NCBI RefSeq assembly: GCF_021605415.1
Contig: NZ_WKEQ01000046.1
Coordinates: forward strand, 1-39,044
Reading direction: 5' to 3'
Length of the DNA: 39,044 bases
From: Pseudomonas syringae
GTDB taxonomy: Bacteria; Pseudomonadota; Gammaproteobacteria; Pseudomonadales; Pseudomonadaceae
Part shown: piece after piece, positions 24,803 to 31,608 of the stretch
Layout: each line of letters opens with the position of its first letter
How positions within the stretch are numbered: position 1 is the first letter of the stretch
Made by a program: the position numbers and the translations under genes
The notes under the pieces: model-generated
What the model was told of the DNA's origin: nothing
The model's database searches: none
What the model saw: the letters and a program-made list of their open reading frames with translations, nothing else

Positions 24803-25738
24803 TTAGCGGATCAAGCTGTCGTAATAGTTATCCGCTGGATCCTGTCGAAACCTTACGTCCAACAGAAAGGCTTCGAGCGATTTGAAGTCCCGATGATTGG
24901 CGAAACGCCGAGCGACTTCGAGTTGCTGATGAAGGACTGCAAAACTGTCCTCCATCAGCGCCATCGCCGTGGTGAACACTCCGGCATTGCCCCATTCAAA
25001 GATGATCCAGCGTTTTTGCGATTCGCTTCGTTTACGTTTGGATAGTGGGTCATTGGCAAGGATCATCAGGAAGGATTTCGGGCCACCGTCGAGATCGGGT
25101 GCAAAGCCTTTCTTTCTGAAGTGCGGGATATGGTTGATGTCGCAATAGTCATTGACGAAACGATAGTAGACCGCCAACTCCAGCATCAACGCTTTGAGGT
25201 GTGTATACACAGGCTCGGGCAGTGGATGCAGGTGCTGGCAGGCGTCGAGGATGAACACAAAAAAGCAGCCGGTGTTGGTTTGCGCGATAAAGCGGTAGTC
25301 CTCCAGCGTCGGCAGCGTGTCACCGTCACTGATTTGGGCATCCAGGTGCTGACCGATGTGCAAGGCTTCGAGGCTGTTGAGGCCCATCTTCATCAGGTCG
25401 ATGTCATGAAAGTTGCCGAGTTTCTGCAATCCTTCGATATAGCCGTACATGCCCGAGACGAGCGCGGCAGCCATCCCGTATTTGAACCAGACAGCAGGAG
25501 CACCGCGCCGCGTTTCATCCTGGTCGAGGATGTCGTCATGGATCAACGACGCCGTGTTGAAGCGTTCGACGATATGACAGAGGTTTTCGGTTTTGGCGGA
25601 GTCGAGGTGGTACAAGGTCGCGAGCGCGCGCGTCAATGCAGTCCTGACTTTCTTGCCGCTATGGTCTTCCTGATATTCAAAGGGACTGATCCAGCCCACT
25701 TTGGCTTGAGCGTATTGATTGGGGAATGTCTGCAACAT
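24803..25738 (-). CDS. Polyprenyl synthase family protein (short-chain, divergent)
   Basis: This 311-residue protein has the all-helical isoprenyl diphosphate synthase fold. The diphosphate-binding GKKVR is at 28-32. The first Asp-rich motif is DDILD at 68-72, followed by RRG at 77-79. The second motif is NDYCD at 196-200, with N replacing the usual first D, and a G-x-K-S-F segment (GGPKSF) follows. Such enzymes join isopentenyl and allylic diphosphates into geranyl, farnesyl or geranylgeranyl diphosphate; chain length cannot be fixed by eye. The KKGFAPDLDGGPKSF stretch looks more like eukaryote-type GGPP synthases than the housekeeping IspA. The ATG at 25738 has AAAAGAG upstream. It is divergent from idi, so it probably supplies the terpene synthase. 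Confidence 0.82.
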   Translation of the reverse strand: MLQTFPNQYAQAKVGWISPFEYQEDHSGKKVRTALTRALATLYHLDSAKTENLCHIVERFNTASLIHDDILDQDETRRGAPAVWFKYGMAAALVSGMYGYIEGLQKLGNFHDIDLMKMGLNSLEALHIGQHLDAQISDGDTLPTLEDYRFIAQTNTGCFFVFILDACQHLHPLPEPVYTHLKALMLELAVYYRFVNDYCDINHIPHFRKKGFAPDLDGGPKSFLMILANDPLSKRKRSESQKRWIIFEWGNAGVFTTAMALMEDSFAVLHQQLEVARRFANHRDFKSLEAFLLDVRFRQDPADNYYDSLIR

Positions 25739-26001
25739 GACAGAAGACTCTTTTGTCAGTCGCCAACTGCGCACTTCTGGCTGGGGTGGGTGGGACGTTC
25801 TACTGGAGTTTTAAACGATACATTGGGCGCTGATTTTCGCCAGTCGCCGATTAAACGGGATCGCGATAAACAACCGGACTTTTGTTTATAAGCGCTGAGG
25901 CAAACTTGAAAAAGATCTGCAGGAAGCTAGTTTTAAATCTTCCCCAATCAATGTCTGGTTCGTCGTTATGTCCAGCCGTGAACATACGATGGAGGTTTAC
26001 C
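25739..26001. promoter_or_regulatory. Divergent promoter region of the terpene genes
   Basis: This 263-base region lies between the leftward prenyl synthase and rightward idi. It is visibly AT-richer than its surroundings (for example AAACGATACATT, TTTTGTTTATAAG and TAGTTTTAAATCTT) and must hold both promoters. No lux-type CT-N12-AG palindrome is evident here. Confidence 0.5.
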
Positions 26002-26553
26002 GTGGAAGAGCTGATTCTGGTCGACACCCAGGACGAATCTGTAGGTCAGGCCGAGAAGATGGATGTTCATCGCCAAGGCCTGTTGCACCGCGCTTTTTCC
26101 ATTTTCATTTTTGATAGACAGGGACGCCTGTTGCTACAGCAACGGGCATTGGGCAAGTACCATTCCCAGGGATTATGGACCAACACCTGTTGCGGTCATC
26201 CGCGGCCTGGCGAACGCACGGTCGAGGCGGCGAAGCGGCGTTTGATCGAGGAAATGGGGCTGATGTGCGACTTGCTGGAAGTTCATGCGTTCATCTATCA
26301 CGAGCAAGTCACCAATGACTTGATTGAGCATGAGTATGACCATGTTTATGTCGGCCAGAGCGCGGTTGATCCGCAGGCCAATCCCGAAGAAGCACTCGAC
26401 TGGAAGTGGGTGACGCTCACCGAATTGGCGCGCGATATCACCGATGAGCCGCAAGCCTATACCGTCTGGTTCCGGAAAATACTGAAGGAACAGGGTATCG
26501 ATGCCGTTCGGATTTGGCGCGACGTGTTGACTGGGCTGGGGGCAGGCCAATGA
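26002..26553 (+). CDS. idi: Isopentenyl-diphosphate delta-isomerase, type I
   Basis: This 183-residue Nudix-fold enzyme interconverts isopentenyl and dimethylallyl diphosphate. Catalytic features are NTCCGHP with the reactive Cys at 64 and His 66, metal histidines H23 and H30, the Nudix-like helix RRLIEEMGL, and the acidic pair E109/E111 in IEHEYDH. The start is GTG 26002, with a full GGAGG six bases upstream; it gives the usual ~180-residue length. Pseudomonas makes both precursors through the MEP pathway and does not need Idi, so an extra idi beside a terpene synthase suggests balancing of precursor supply. Its stop overlaps the synthase start (ATGA). Confidence 0.92.
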   Translation: MEELILVDTQDESVGQAEKMDVHRQGLLHRAFSIFIFDRQGRLLLQQRALGKYHSQGLWTNTCCGHPRPGERTVEAAKRRLIEEMGLMCDLLEVHAFIYHEQVTNDLIEHEYDHVYVGQSAVDPQANPEEALDWKWVTLTELARDITDEPQAYTVWFRKILKEQGIDAVRIWRDVLTGLGAGQ

Positions 26554-27518
26554 AATACGCACTGGCGCCCTCATTGATGAATCTCCCCGTTGCATTAAGC
26601 CCCTACGCCGAAGATGCAGAGCGGCACACGCGTGAATGGCTGACCAGTCTGGGCCTTGAAGCGACGCCTGACGCCGTGCATCAGCGCGATATCTACATGC
26701 CGGGTAAATACGCAGGCTACATGTGGCCGCAGTCACCGCTGGAAGATCTGAAGATCCTGTCCGACCTGACCGGGTGGTTCAGTTGCCAGGATGATCTGGC
26801 GGATGAAGACCTGAGCCGCGCGCCCGAAGCACTGGAGCATGCCATCCGCCAGGTTCTACAAATGGCCAGTTCGGGTCGGGGCACAAGTGCTGGGCTGGCA
26901 GGCGGACTGACCGACATCATCGCCCGCGCGGCTATTGAAATGCCTGCCGAGTGGGAGCAGCGAACACTGGAGCAGTACGTCAACTATCTCTATCCATGCC
27001 TGCGCGCATCGGTGCACCGGATGGAAGGCACGCAACCTGAAGTCGCCGATTTCAACAACGCGTGGCGCAATGCCGGTGGCTTTCAGGTGTGTTTCGAATT
27101 CACTTATTTCGCCCAACGCGTGCATCTTCCGTCTCGCGTTTACTACAGCTCGGTATGGCAAGAACTGCGCCGGCTGACGCTTAATCTGTTCAAGGCTGTG
27201 AATGATGTGCTGTCGTTTGGCATCATGGAAAACCCCGACGAAGACGTTTACAACCTGTTGACGCATCTGCGGCACCACCAGAAACTCAGTCCTGACGACG
27301 CCGCTGCCGAGGTGAACAGGCGCATTGAAACGTGGGTAGCGGCGTTTCATTTGATTGAGCAGCGGTTGCCCATTGAGTTGGAGCGGCTTGGTTGCGATAC
27401 CCCATCGTGCGCCCAGGCCTTGCGTTGCGCAGAAGCCTTCAAGGTACAGTGGCAGGGCAATGTCGGCTGGCATCTGGCGGTGCCGCGCTATCGCGAAACC
27501 CGTTTCACTCAGGCGTAG
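26550..27518 (+). CDS. Class I terpene synthase (terpene cyclase)
   Basis: This 322-residue alpha-domain terpene synthase has an Asp-rich motif DDLAD at 81-85, the second metal motif at N218-D219-x-x-S222 with E227, and the C-terminal RY pair at 313-314 (VPRYRE). In canonical bacterial enzymes the glutamate is four residues after the serine (NDxxSxxxE); here there is one residue more (NDVLSFGIME). The downstream DVYN segment keeps its normal distance from that glutamate. The Arg sensor region is probably around YVNYLYPCLRASVHRMEG. The substrate (C10, C15 or other) and product cannot be predicted. The ATG at 26550 overlaps the idi stop, so the two are co-translated. No methyltransferase lies nearby. 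Confidence 0.88.
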   Translation: MKYALAPSLMNLPVALSPYAEDAERHTREWLTSLGLEATPDAVHQRDIYMPGKYAGYMWPQSPLEDLKILSDLTGWFSCQDDLADEDLSRAPEALEHAIRQVLQMASSGRGTSAGLAGGLTDIIARAAIEMPAEWEQRTLEQYVNYLYPCLRASVHRMEGTQPEVADFNNAWRNAGGFQVCFEFTYFAQRVHLPSRVYYSSVWQELRRLTLNLFKAVNDVLSFGIMENPDEDVYNLLTHLRHHQKLSPDDAAAEVNRRIETWVAAFHLIEQRLPIELERLGCDTPSCAQALRCAEAFKVQWQGNVGWHLAVPRYRETRFTQA

Positions 27519-27540
27519 TCATTGAGTTCAGTGGCCAATA

Positions 27541-27665
27541 GAGAATCCCGCATTGGCGTAATGTTGTTCACTTAAGCATTTGAGGGGCCCGCAGTGGTGT
27601 GACAGAAGCGCGCAAGCGGCTAGGTGCCGACGCCGTCGAGTGGCTGTTCCGTATTCAAATGACCG
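27541..27665. mobile_element. Remnant of an IS4-family insertion sequence
   Basis: The stretch GTAATGTTGTTCACTTAAGC (around 27557-27576) resembles an IS4-family terminal end. From 27599 a short frame reads TEARKRLGADAVEWLFR, as in the N-terminal part of IS4-type transposases (compare QARQRLGSEAV in IS4 InsG). The frame is bounded by stops and lacks the catalytic region, so only a fragment remains. It lies between the terpene synthase and lux box 2. Recognition is from memory of family sequence. Confidence 0.6.
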
Positions 27666-27691
27666 CTCAACCGTTCGTCGATAAGTACTGC

Positions 27692-27715
27692 TCACCTGTC
27701 AGATCTGACAGGTGA
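27692..27715 (+). promoter_or_regulatory. lux-type box (quorum-sensing operator), copy 2
   Basis: This is a perfect 24-base palindrome: TCACCTGTCAGA at 27692-27703 and its exact complement at 27704-27715. The core CTGTCAGATCTGACAG is identical to copy 1 at 22776-22791, and the 20-base box fits CT-N12-AG. It lies 62 bases before the ATG at 27778. A -10-like TAAATA at 27737-27742 is at the spacing expected for LuxR-type activation. Confidence 0.82.
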
Positions 27716-27777
27716 CAAATATTGATCTCATGGGCGTAAATAACTCCGTCATTCCGACATTAAAAGGAGTTCATAAA

Positions 27778-28134
27778 ATGACCAATAACAAATTGCCACA
27801 TCCAAAATTTCGTGGAGCGAGAAACGACCACATTATTAATTTAGACGACTTTGACAGTCACGGAACGACCTTCATAATCCCCGCTGAAGCCGAACTCAAA
27901 GCTGACTACGTAATCATTATGAAAGTGGTGGGTGATAGCTCTACATTTACACATCGGCACACTGTACGTGCTTCAGAAGAAGGCAGGCAGCTGGAACCGT
28001 TCAACTATACTCTTGAGCAGCTGCGCGAACACTTTCACCGACCACCAATCGAGCTGAAATATCAGGTCGTACGCCCCGACGGTTGGTCGAAGAAGTCCGA
28101 AATAAAAACATATTCGGTGACGGGTATGGCGTAA
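27778..28134 (+). CDS. Small unrecognised protein B, downstream of a lux-type box
   Basis: This 118-residue protein has no signal peptide and an apparent beta-rich core: HGTTFIIPAEAELKADYVII, MKVVGDSSTFTHRHTVRASE, PIELKYQVVRPDGWSKKSEI. It resembles small protein A (22883) in length, in the V-x-G ... F-T-x-R strand pair and in the [VI]E[VL]KYxV strand near the C-terminus. I recognise no family. AGGAG lies eight bases before the ATG. It appears to be a single gene controlled by lux box 2. Codon use and base composition are more AT-rich than the housekeeping genes nearby, as in gene A. Confidence 0.75.
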   Translation: MTNNKLPHPKFRGARNDHIINLDDFDSHGTTFIIPAEAELKADYVIIMKVVGDSSTFTHRHTVRASEEGRQLEPFNYTLEQLREHFHRPPIELKYQVVRPDGWSKKSEIKTYSVTGMA

Positions 28135-28411
28135 GCGCTCCATAAACCCCACATTCAAAGCGCTTAGCTGATCCCGGATGCTGTGCTCCCGATTCCCTCA
28201 GGAGCCAGCTCGCCATGATGCGACCCGATGCGAAAGTCGAAAAAGTGTATCTGTATAAGCGCACCACCCATCTTGAAGTCGGTGAGGTTTATGGAGCGCT
28301 TACGGTATGCCCCTATTTCCGAATTAATGCTTTGCTGACTACCAGAACCATTCACCTGTTGTAGCGGTATTGATGACGAGGCAACGGATACAGCAGCTTG
28401 AAACCAGTCAC

Positions 28412-28663
28412 TCAATAACGCTGATATTTAGAACCAAACTCTGGGCGGTTTTCCGCAACGTACAGTTTGGCTTGTTCGGTGTTCTGTTGCAGGTTGACGC
28501 TACCTTTGTGCTCGGTGTCGATGCCAACAGTATTGACGTTGGTCGTTGCCGGCGAGGAGATGCCCGTATCGGCCACAAAGGTGTGACTGACGTGCGGGGC
28601 GGCGATGGCGGAGGTGGCGCCGATGAGCGAAACGATGAAGCCGAGAGCGATGATGTCTTTCAT
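28412..28663 (-). CDS. Small exported protein ending VAENRPEFGSKYQRY
   Basis: This 83-residue predicted secreted protein has a signal peptide to about SAIA-APHVSHTF and a threonine/asparagine-rich middle. Its C-terminal 15 residues (from 69) match the end of the 116-residue protein at 28875-29225 at all but one position. The shared tail marks them as paralogs that share a functional or export element. GGAG lies eight bases before the ATG. Function unknown. Confidence 0.72.
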   Translation of the reverse strand: MKDIIALGFIVSLIGATSAIAAPHVSHTFVADTGISSPATTNVNTVGIDTEHKGSVNLQQNTEQAKLYVAENRPEFGSKYQRY

Positions 28664-28782
28664 GATGTTGCTCCAGAGAGTGGCGAGAAGATGTGGCTAC
28701 TCTAATGCCGGAGTTGATCGATGAGAAAACACCCTTGCGCATAGTTCATATCGAGGGCGTTGATTGCGCAGTGGTCGTCAAC

Positions 28783-28862
28783 TGTAGGCGCGAGCCTGCT
28801 CGCGAAGGCGATGTATCTGGATGTCTCAGCGCCATCGCTGGCAAGCCAGCTCCCGCAAGGTT
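28783..28862. repeat. REP pair (GCGAGC / GCTGGCAAGCCAGC type)
   Basis: Two hairpin units lie between the two small exported protein genes: TAGGCGCGAGCCTGCTCGCG (about 28785-28804) and TGGCAAGCCAGCTCCCGCA (about 28840-28858). The second belongs to the same family as the hairpin at 30181-30210. Confidence 0.7.
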
Positions 28863-28874
28863 CAAGGAGTGTCA

Positions 28875-29225
28875 TTAATAGCGCTGGTATTTTGAGCCGA
28901 ACTCGGCGCGGTTCTCGGCAACCAGGACGTTTTGGGCAGGGGCGCTCAGTGCTACGCGTTCACGCAGTTCCTGCAAACGATCGGAACCCCCTTCGGCCAC
29001 GCGTTCACGCAGATCTTGAAGGCGATCCGCTCCGCCTTCTGCCACACGTTCGTGCGCTTGCTGTAGGCGATCCGCGCCACCTTCCGCGATGCGATCCTTT
29101 TGCAAGGCTTGCGAGCCATATTCCGCGACGAGTTGGGCGTTGGCCGAAGCCAGGTTCGCCATGCCGAGGCCGCCGAACAGCACAGCAACGAGGGTCAGGG
29201 ACGATAATTTCGAGAATTTGAACAT
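28875..29225 (-). CDS. Small exported protein with three VAEGGADRLQ repeats
   Basis: This 116-residue protein has a signal peptide (MFKFSKLSSLTLVAVLFGGL, cleavage near ASA-NAQ). Residues 45-89 are three 15-residue repeats, RxAEGG[AS]DRLQxxxE, followed by a tail LVAENRAEFGSKYQRY. The repeats probably form amphipathic helices with an exposed conserved face. The tail is shared with the protein at 28412-28663 and the AEGGADRL motif with that at 4786-5004. AAGGAG precedes the ATG at about eight bases. It lies downstream of the OmpR-type regulator on the same strand, which could control it, but the 168-base gap has its own structured leader. The role is unknown. Confidence 0.78.
   Translation of the reverse strand: MFKFSKLSSLTLVAVLFGGLGMANLASANAQLVAEYGSQALQKDRIAEGGADRLQQAHERVAEGGADRLQDLRERVAEGGSDRLQELRERVALSAPAQNVLVAENRAEFGSKYQRY
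28959..29093. repeat. 45-base tandem repeat, three units, coding
   Basis: Three consecutive 45-base units on the minus strand encode residues 45-59, 60-74 and 75-89 of the exported repeat protein. The units differ at many third positions, so the repetition is old and peptide-conserved. This is not a CRISPR array. Confidence 0.85.
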
Positions 29226-29238
29226 GATGCGACTCCTT

Positions 29239-29307
29239 GCGTTTAACGATGGGATGAGTCCGTAGCAGCGCCGGTTGCGCTGCTATCGGGTGGTCACAGT
29301 TAAACGC
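29239..29307. promoter_or_regulatory. Nested inverted repeats upstream of the exported repeat protein
   Basis: GCGTTTAAC (29239-29247) and GTTAAACGC (29299-29307) are exact complements. Inside them TAGCAGCGC (29263-29271) and GCGCTGCTA (29277-29285) form a second perfect 9-base stem with a 5-base loop. The region lies 14-82 bases before the gene start at 29225, so it is either a structured mRNA leader or a double operator. Confidence 0.55.
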
Positions 29308-29393
29308 TCGGGTGTATCGGCGATGTGTGCCGGTTAATGCTGAAGTCGCTTATTGGGTATCTGAGCGGGGTTTCTATACAAAGCGATACGAAG

Positions 29394-30134
29394 TCAGCTG
29401 GATTCACCCAGCATTTCTACGGGATACGAAAATACATAGCCTTCGTTACGCACGGTTTTGATGTAGGTCGCCTCGCGGGAATCGTCCAGCAGGCGCTGGC
29501 GCAGACGGCTGACCAGCAAATCAATCGAGCGATCGTACAAATCGGCGTCTCGACCCTGGGTGAGATTGAGCAGTTGATCGCGGCTGAGTACCCGTTGCGG
29601 ATGGTCGAGAAAAACCCGTAGCAGACGATATTCGGCGCCGCTCAGGGCCACCAGCGTGTCGTCTTCGTCGAGCAGGTGGCGGGCAGTGGTGTCCAGTCGC
29701 CAGCGACCGAACGCCAGCAGCCGGCCGGTCTCGGTAATCAGCAGGTTGGGTGGCAGCATGCGGGTACGCCGCAACACGGCATTGATTCGCGCCAGCAGTT
29801 CGCGGGCGGAAAAGGGTTTGCTCAGGTAATCGTCGGCGCCCATTTCCAGACCGATGATGCGGTCGGTTTCGTCATCCCGCGCGGTGAGCATGAGGATGGG
29901 GGTGGCTTTGTGTTTGCCGGCGCGCAACTCGCGGCACAGAACGAGGCCGTCATCGCCGGGCAACATGATGTCCAGAACGATCAGGTCGACGGTATTGCCT
30001 TCGAGAAAGCTGCGCATCTGCCGGCCGTCGGCTACCACCGTGGTGCGCAAGCCATTCTTCTTCAGGTAATTGCCGACCAGCTCGCGAATCTCGCGGTCAT
30101 CGTCGACGATCAGGATGTGATTCACGTGATCCAA
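29394..30134 (-). CDS. OmpR-family response regulator without adjacent kinase
   Basis: This 246-residue two-component regulator has a receiver domain with acidic residues D11-D13, phosphoacceptor D55 (LIVLDIMLPGDDG), TARDD and the conserved Lys in LSKPF. A C-terminal winged helix follows (LSGAEYRLLRVFLDHPQRVL, SRLRQRLLDD, IKTVRNEGYVF). The start is TTG at 30134, with GGGAG seven bases upstream; a GTG at 30125 is a weaker choice. No histidine kinase gene lies in the neighbourhood, so its partner is elsewhere. Its target may be the small exported protein genes downstream on the same strand (inference). Confidence 0.88.
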   Translation of the reverse strand: MDHVNHILIVDDDREIRELVGNYLKKNGLRTTVVADGRQMRSFLEGNTVDLIVLDIMLPGDDGLVLCRELRAGKHKATPILMLTARDDETDRIIGLEMGADDYLSKPFSARELLARINAVLRRTRMLPPNLLITETGRLLAFGRWRLDTTARHLLDEDDTLVALSGAEYRLLRVFLDHPQRVLSRDQLLNLTQGRDADLYDRSIDLLVSRLRQRLLDDSREATYIKTVRNEGYVFSYPVEMLGESS

Positions 30135-30180
30135 TCGCGCACTCCCTATTCATATACAAAACTTCGACTGGAACGCGGTC

Positions 30181-30210
30181 ATGTGGGAGCTGGCAAGCCA
30201 GCTCCCACAT
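30181..30210. repeat. REP hairpin with 14-base perfect arms
   Basis: ATGTGGGAGCTGGC and GCCAGCTCCCACAT are exact complements around AA. This is the most compact copy of the GGCAAGCC REP family, located between ppnN and the response regulator, both on the minus strand. Confidence 0.85.
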
Positions 30211-30234
30211 GGGCTCGCACCTAAAGGTTATTTT

Positions 30235-31608
30235 TCAGGAAACCACTCGATAACACGGCACATACGCCGCGCCGCCCGGCAGTTTCATCCGGTGTTGGGC
30301 GACGAAGGCTTTGAGCAGCAGATCCAGCGGTTGCATGATCGCCGCATCACCGCGGATCTGATACGGGCCGTGCTCCTCAATCAGGCGGATGCCCTTGTCC
30401 TTGACGTTGCCAGCGACGATCCCGGAGAACGCCCGGCGCAGGTTGGCCGCAAGTTCGTGGGGTGGCTGGTCGCGGTGTAACTTGAGATTGGCCATGTTCT
30501 CATGGGTTGGGTCGAACGGACGCTGGAAACCTTCATCAATCTTCAACAGCCAGTTGAAGTGAAACGCGTCGTTGCGCTCACGGCGGAATTGTTTCACGGC
30601 CTTCAGACCTTGAGTCATCTGCCGCGCCACTTCAGCCGGATCATCAATGATGATTTCGTAATGTGCTCTCGCCGCTTGGCCGAGGGTCGCGACGACAAAC
30701 GCGTCGAGCTGTTCCAGATACGGCGCGGCGTGTTTCGGCCCCGTCAGGATGACCGGGAACGGCAAGCCCTCGTTGCCCGGATGCATGAGAATGCCCAGCA
30801 GATACAGGAACTCTTCCGCCGTACCGGCGCCGCCCGGGAAAATGATGATGCCGTGGCCGACACGGACGAACGCTTCGAGGCGTTTTTCGATGTCCGGCAG
30901 GATCACCAGTTCGTTGACGATCGGGTTTGGTGCTTCGGCGGCGATGATGCCCGGTTCGGTCAGGCCCAGGTAACGGCCGCCGTGGATGCGCTGCTTGGCG
31001 TGAGCGATGGTGGCGCCTTTCATCGGGCCTTTCATCACGCCAGGGCCGCAGCCGGTGCAGATATCGAGGCTGCGCAGGCCCAGTTCATGGCCGACTTTCT
31101 TGGTGTATTTGTATTCGTCGGTGTTGATCGAATGACCGCCCCAGCACACGACGATTTTTGGCTCCACGCCCGGCCGCAGGGTGCGCGCGTTGCGCAACAG
31201 GTGGAAAACATAATCGCTGATGCCCTGTGAGTTGCTCAGGTCGATGCGTTGGCTGTCGAGCTCGTTTTCGGTGTAGACGATGTCACGCAGGGCGCTGAAG
31301 AGCATTTCCCGGGTGCTGGCGATCATTTCGCCGTCGACGAATGCGTCGGCCGGAGCGTTGAGCAGTTCCAGACGGACACCGCGATCCTGTTGGTGAATGC
31401 GGATTTCGAAATCTTTGTAGGCTTCCAGAATGGTCTTCGCGTTGTCGACATGGGCGCCGGTGTTGAGGATTGCCAGGGCGCACTGGCGGAAGAGGGTATA
31501 GGTGCTGCCGGATCCGGCTTCGCTCAGTTGCTGGACTTCACGTTGGGACAGGGTTTCCAGACTGCCTTTGGGGCTGACCGAAGCATTGATTACTTGTCTT
31601 TGGGTCAT
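30235..31608 (-). CDS. ppnN: Pyrimidine/purine nucleotide 5'-monophosphate nucleosidase PpnN (LOG family)
   Basis: This 457-residue cytoplasmic enzyme hydrolyses nucleoside monophosphates to base and ribose-5-phosphate and is regulated by (p)ppGpp in E. coli. The lysine decarboxylase-like core holds GPGVMKGPMKGA and the hallmark PGGAGTAEE; an N-terminal domain (DVN-type, residues 1-~145) and a C-terminal extension match E. coli YgdH, which is of similar length (454). AAGGAT lies before the ATG. It is followed by a REP hairpin and then, on the same strand, by the response regulator. Confidence 0.92.
   Translation of the reverse strand: MTQRQVINASVSPKGSLETLSQREVQQLSEAGSGSTYTLFRQCALAILNTGAHVDNAKTILEAYKDFEIRIHQQDRGVRLELLNAPADAFVDGEMIASTREMLFSALRDIVYTENELDSQRIDLSNSQGISDYVFHLLRNARTLRPGVEPKIVVCWGGHSINTDEYKYTKKVGHELGLRSLDICTGCGPGVMKGPMKGATIAHAKQRIHGGRYLGLTEPGIIAAEAPNPIVNELVILPDIEKRLEAFVRVGHGIIIFPGGAGTAEEFLYLLGILMHPGNEGLPFPVILTGPKHAAPYLEQLDAFVVATLGQAARAHYEIIIDDPAEVARQMTQGLKAVKQFRRERNDAFHFNWLLKIDEGFQRPFDPTHENMANLKLHRDQPPHELAANLRRAFSGIVAGNVKDKGIRLIEEHGPYQIRGDAAIMQPLDLLLKAFVAQHRMKLPGGAAYVPCYRVVS

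Noticed and set aside
22741..28140. Methyltransferase or dxs gene as in sodorifen-type C16 terpene clusters
   Set aside because: I looked at all frames in the terpene locus and found neither; the cluster should not be called sodorifen-like.
28164..28415. 83-codon minus-strand frame between small protein B and the exported protein gene
   Set aside because: It needs a TTG start without a ribosome site, and the translation shows no family features.
28959..29093. Regular 45-base repeats resembling a small CRISPR array
   Set aside because: The repeats are contiguous without spacers and encode in-frame peptide repeats of an exported protein.
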